A stretch of DNA of 64,000 nt from Mycolicibacillus parakoreensis (GTDB taxonomy: Bacteria > Actinomycetota > Actinomycetes > Mycobacteriales > Mycobacteriaceae), in the NCBI RefSeq assembly GCF_022370835.2, contig NZ_CP092365.1:1984001-2048000 (forward strand). Direction: 5' to 3'. A model generated the notes under the pieces. That model was not told the origin of the DNA. It saw only the letters and a program-made list of their open reading frames with translations, and made no database searches. The translations under genes and the position numbers were made by a program. Positions 62,065 to 64,000 of the stretch are shown in pieces. Each line of letters begins with the position of its first letter. Position 1 is the stretch's first letter.

Positions 62065-63113
62065 CCGTCGTCACCTCCCCGTCCCTCCGCGCCGGCACGC
62101 TGTGGTTGCTGTTCGACCCGCACCGGGGCGGTCTTCGCGGCGGCGCCGGCGCCACGCGTCCGCACCGCGTCGAGCGCGGCGGCCAACTTCGCCGGATCAT
62201 GTAAAGGTGTACCAGGTCGGGCCACATCGGCAAACTGGACCTCGGCGTCGAGCAGCGTCGCCGCCCGACGCAACTGGTCGCGTTCCCGCTGGCCGGGGAC
62301 CCGCTGCGCGTCGACGACGATGTCGTGCACGGCGAACCGGGGGGCGTGCTGGGCCAGCACGTGCAGATGCCGCTCGGTGGAGAACCCGGCGGTCTCCCCC
62401 GGCTCGGCGACCAGGTTGAGCACCAATGCCCGGCGCGCCGAGGTGGCCTGCAGCGCCGCGGCCAGCCCCGGCACCAGCACGTGCGGGATCACGCTGGTGA
62501 ACCAGGAGCCGGGGCCGAGCACCACCAGGTCGGCGTCCATGATCGCGTCCACCGCCTGGCGGGTGGCCGGCGGATCGTCGGGCAGCAGCCGCACCCGGCG
62601 CACCTTGCCGGGGGTGGTGGCCACCGCCACCTGCCCGCGGATCACCCGCGGCACCCTCGGGTCGGCCTCCAGCCCCGACACGTCGGCTTCGATCTGCAGC
62701 GCGACCGGGCACATCGGCAGCACCCGGCCCTTGACCCCGAGGATGCGGCCGAGTTCGTCGAGCGCGGCCACCGGGTCGCCGAGCACCTCGGAGAGCCCGG
62801 CGAGCATCAGGTTGCCGATCGGGTGGCCGGCGAGCGCGCCGCTGCCGCCGAACCGGTGCTGGATCAGCGTCGCCCACAGCCGGCCCTGCCGGCTGTCGGA
62901 GGCCAACGCCGCCAGCGCCATCCGCAGATCACCCGGCGGCACGATGTCGATCTCGCTGCGCAGCCGGCCCGAGGAGCCGCCGTCGTCGGCGACGGTGACC
63001 ACCGCGGTGACGTGCGGGCTGAGCCGGCGCGCCGCCGACAACGTGGCGTACAGACCGTGGCCGCCGCCGAGGGCGACGATGCGGTGGTCGGTCACGGGGG
63101 GTTTCGGCGTCAT
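62055..63113 (-). CDS. yvcK: YvcK/CuvA family gluconeogenesis/cell-wall factor
   Basis: 352 residues. N-terminal [16 protein letters not shown] (nucleotide-sugar binding) and [17 protein letters not shown] are the family motifs; [16 protein letters not shown] follows. In M. tuberculosis the orthologue CuvA is a Ser/Thr kinase substrate needed for growth on certain carbon sources and linked to peptidoglycan synthesis. The C-terminal 40 residues are Gln/Gly/Arg-rich, and this mycobacterial tail is where the phosphorylation site would lie. It overlaps rapZ and whiA by 4 and 10 nt. Confidence 0.93.
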
Positions 63114-64000
63114 TCCCGGCCCAGATCCCGGTGAAGCACCCGCACCGAGAGCCCGTCGTCGGGTTCGAGCATCCGTGCCAACTCCTCGGCGATGGCCACA
63201 CTGCGGTGTTTACCACCGGTGCAGCCGATCGCGACCGTCATGTAACGCTTTCCCTCCCGCCGGTAGCCCTCGACGACCAGCGACAGCAACCGATGGTACG
63301 TCTCAAGGAATCCGCTCGCACCCGGTTGCCGCAACACGTAGTCGCGCACCGCGGGGTTCTGCCCGGTGTGGCGGCGCAGTTCGTCCACCCAGTGCGGATT
63401 GGGCAAAAACCGCACATCCATCACCATGTCGGCGTCCATCGGCAGCCCGTATTTGAATCCGAACGACTCCAGCGTGATGCTGGTGTGGGCCGCGGTCTCC
63501 CCGCCGAACGCCCCCTCGATGGCCTCGCGCAGCTCACGCACCGACATCGTGGAGGTGTCGATGAGCAGGTCGGCGGCCGCCCGGATCGGCTCGAGCAGCC
63601 GGCGCTCCGCGGCGATGCCCTCGGTGAGCGTCTGCTTGCCCTGCAGGGGGTGGCTGCGCCGGTTGTGTTCGTAGCGGCGCACCAGCATGTCGTCGGCGGC
63701 GTCCATGAACAGCACCCGCGGGGTGATACCGCGAGTGGCCAGATCGGTACGCACCCAATCCAAGTCGCCGGTGAACCCGCGAGAACGCACATCCATCACG
63801 ACCGCCAGTTGAGTGATCCGCGATCCGGCGTCCAGGCCCAGATCGACCATGCGGGTGATCAGCTCCGGGGGCAGATTGTCGGCCACATACCAGCCGAGAT
63901 CCTCCAACACCTTCGCGGCGGTGCCCCGGCCGGCCCCGGACAGGCCGGTCACCAGGACCACGTCGATGTCGGATTCCCCGCCGCCTGGGGTGATCCCGTT
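63110..64000 (-). CDS. rapZ: RapZ/YvcJ family nucleotide-binding protein, 5' end beyond window
   Basis: At least 296 residues; the reading frame stays open to the window edge (GGGESDIDVVLVTG), so the true start is just outside. Walker A region GLSGAGRGTAAK has Arg where Lys is usual, followed by YVADNLPPEL, RFLPNPHWVDEL and the C-terminal GCTGGKHRSVAIAEEL RNA/sugar-binding part. RapZ controls GlmZ/amino sugar synthesis in E. coli; that pathway is not known in mycobacteria, so its role here is open. First gene of rapZ-yvcK-whiA. Confidence 0.93.
   Translation of the reverse strand, partial: NGITPGGGESDIDVVLVTGLSGAGRGTAAKVLEDLGWYVADNLPPELITRMVDLGLDAGSRITQLAVVMDVRSRGFTGDLDWVRTDLATRGITPRVLFMDAADDMLVRRYEHNRRSHPLQGKQTLTEGIAAERRLLEPIRAAADLLIDTSTMSVRELREAIEGAFGGETAAHTSITLESFGFKYGLPMDADMVMDVRFLPNPHWVDELRRHTGQNPAVRDYVLRQPGASGFLETYHRLLSLVVEGYRREGKRYMTVAIGCTGGKHRSVAIAEELARMLEPDDGLSVRVLHRDLGRE

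Overview
The window is chromosomal DNA of a mycobacterium (genus Mycobacterium in the broad sense, not the tuberculosis complex). The evidence is very high GC with strong GC bias at third codon positions, a PPE protein, an MmpL transporter, RipA/RipB hydrolases, fabG1-inhA and an MptB-type mannosyltransferase. The gene order also matches, from memory and in reverse orientation, the M. tuberculosis H37Rv segment Rv1493 to Rv1421. No tRNA, rRNA, insertion sequence, integrase or CRISPR array was seen, and no stretch longer than 300 bases lacks a gene.

Layout. 1-3.9 kb: mutB (cut by the left edge), mutA and a divergent VTT-family membrane protein. 3.9-13.8 kb is the only clearly accessory block: a frameshifted small ORF, a small secreted protein, a short leader ORF with a perfect 28-bp palindrome ahead of a PPE gene, a LemA/DUF2207 pair, an MmpL transporter followed by a secreted protein, a His-rich 50-residue protein and a PatB/MalY-type C-S lyase. 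13.8-25.7 kb: DoxX, stomatin/NfeD, coproporphyrin ferrochelatase, the fabG1-inhA mycolate operon, the moxR1/DUF58/VWA cassette and the ripA-ripB peptidoglycan hydrolases. 25.8-32.9 kb: aconitase with its TetR regulator, a 1-Cys-like peroxiredoxin, an ABC-F ATPase, an enoyl-CoA hydratase homologue and a thioredoxin.

33.0-39.4 kb is the complete SUF iron-sulfur operon (sufR-B-D-C-S-U-DUF59) with overlapping genes, a SufR-type operator and terminator-like hairpins at its end. 39.4-47.6 kb holds mptB, an ABC exporter, ctaA, an ATP-grasp-like protein, a quinone oxidoreductase, a nitrilase-family amidase and ctaB. 47.8-54.7 kb is the pentose phosphate operon tkt-tal-zwf-opcA-pgl plus a small coiled-coil protein. 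54.8-61.0 kb is the glycolytic operon gap-pgk-tpi-secG-ppc. 61.1-64.0 kb is rapZ-yvcK-whiA, with rapZ running off the right edge.

Together the genes connect central carbon metabolism (pentose phosphate, lower glycolysis, PEP carboxylation, aconitase, methylmalonyl-CoA), Fe-S and heme supply (SUF, ferrochelatase, heme a synthesis for cytochrome aa3) and envelope building (mycolate elongation, lipoglycan mannosylation, peptidoglycan cleavage). Many genes start 6-9 nt after a TANNNT -10 hexamer, so leaderless transcription looks common here. The best candidates for undescribed biology are the leader ORF/palindrome before the PPE gene, a shared dyad element upstream of both heme a synthesis genes (ctaA and ctaB), and a CsoR-like operator ahead of thioredoxin. 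None of these was tested by database search.
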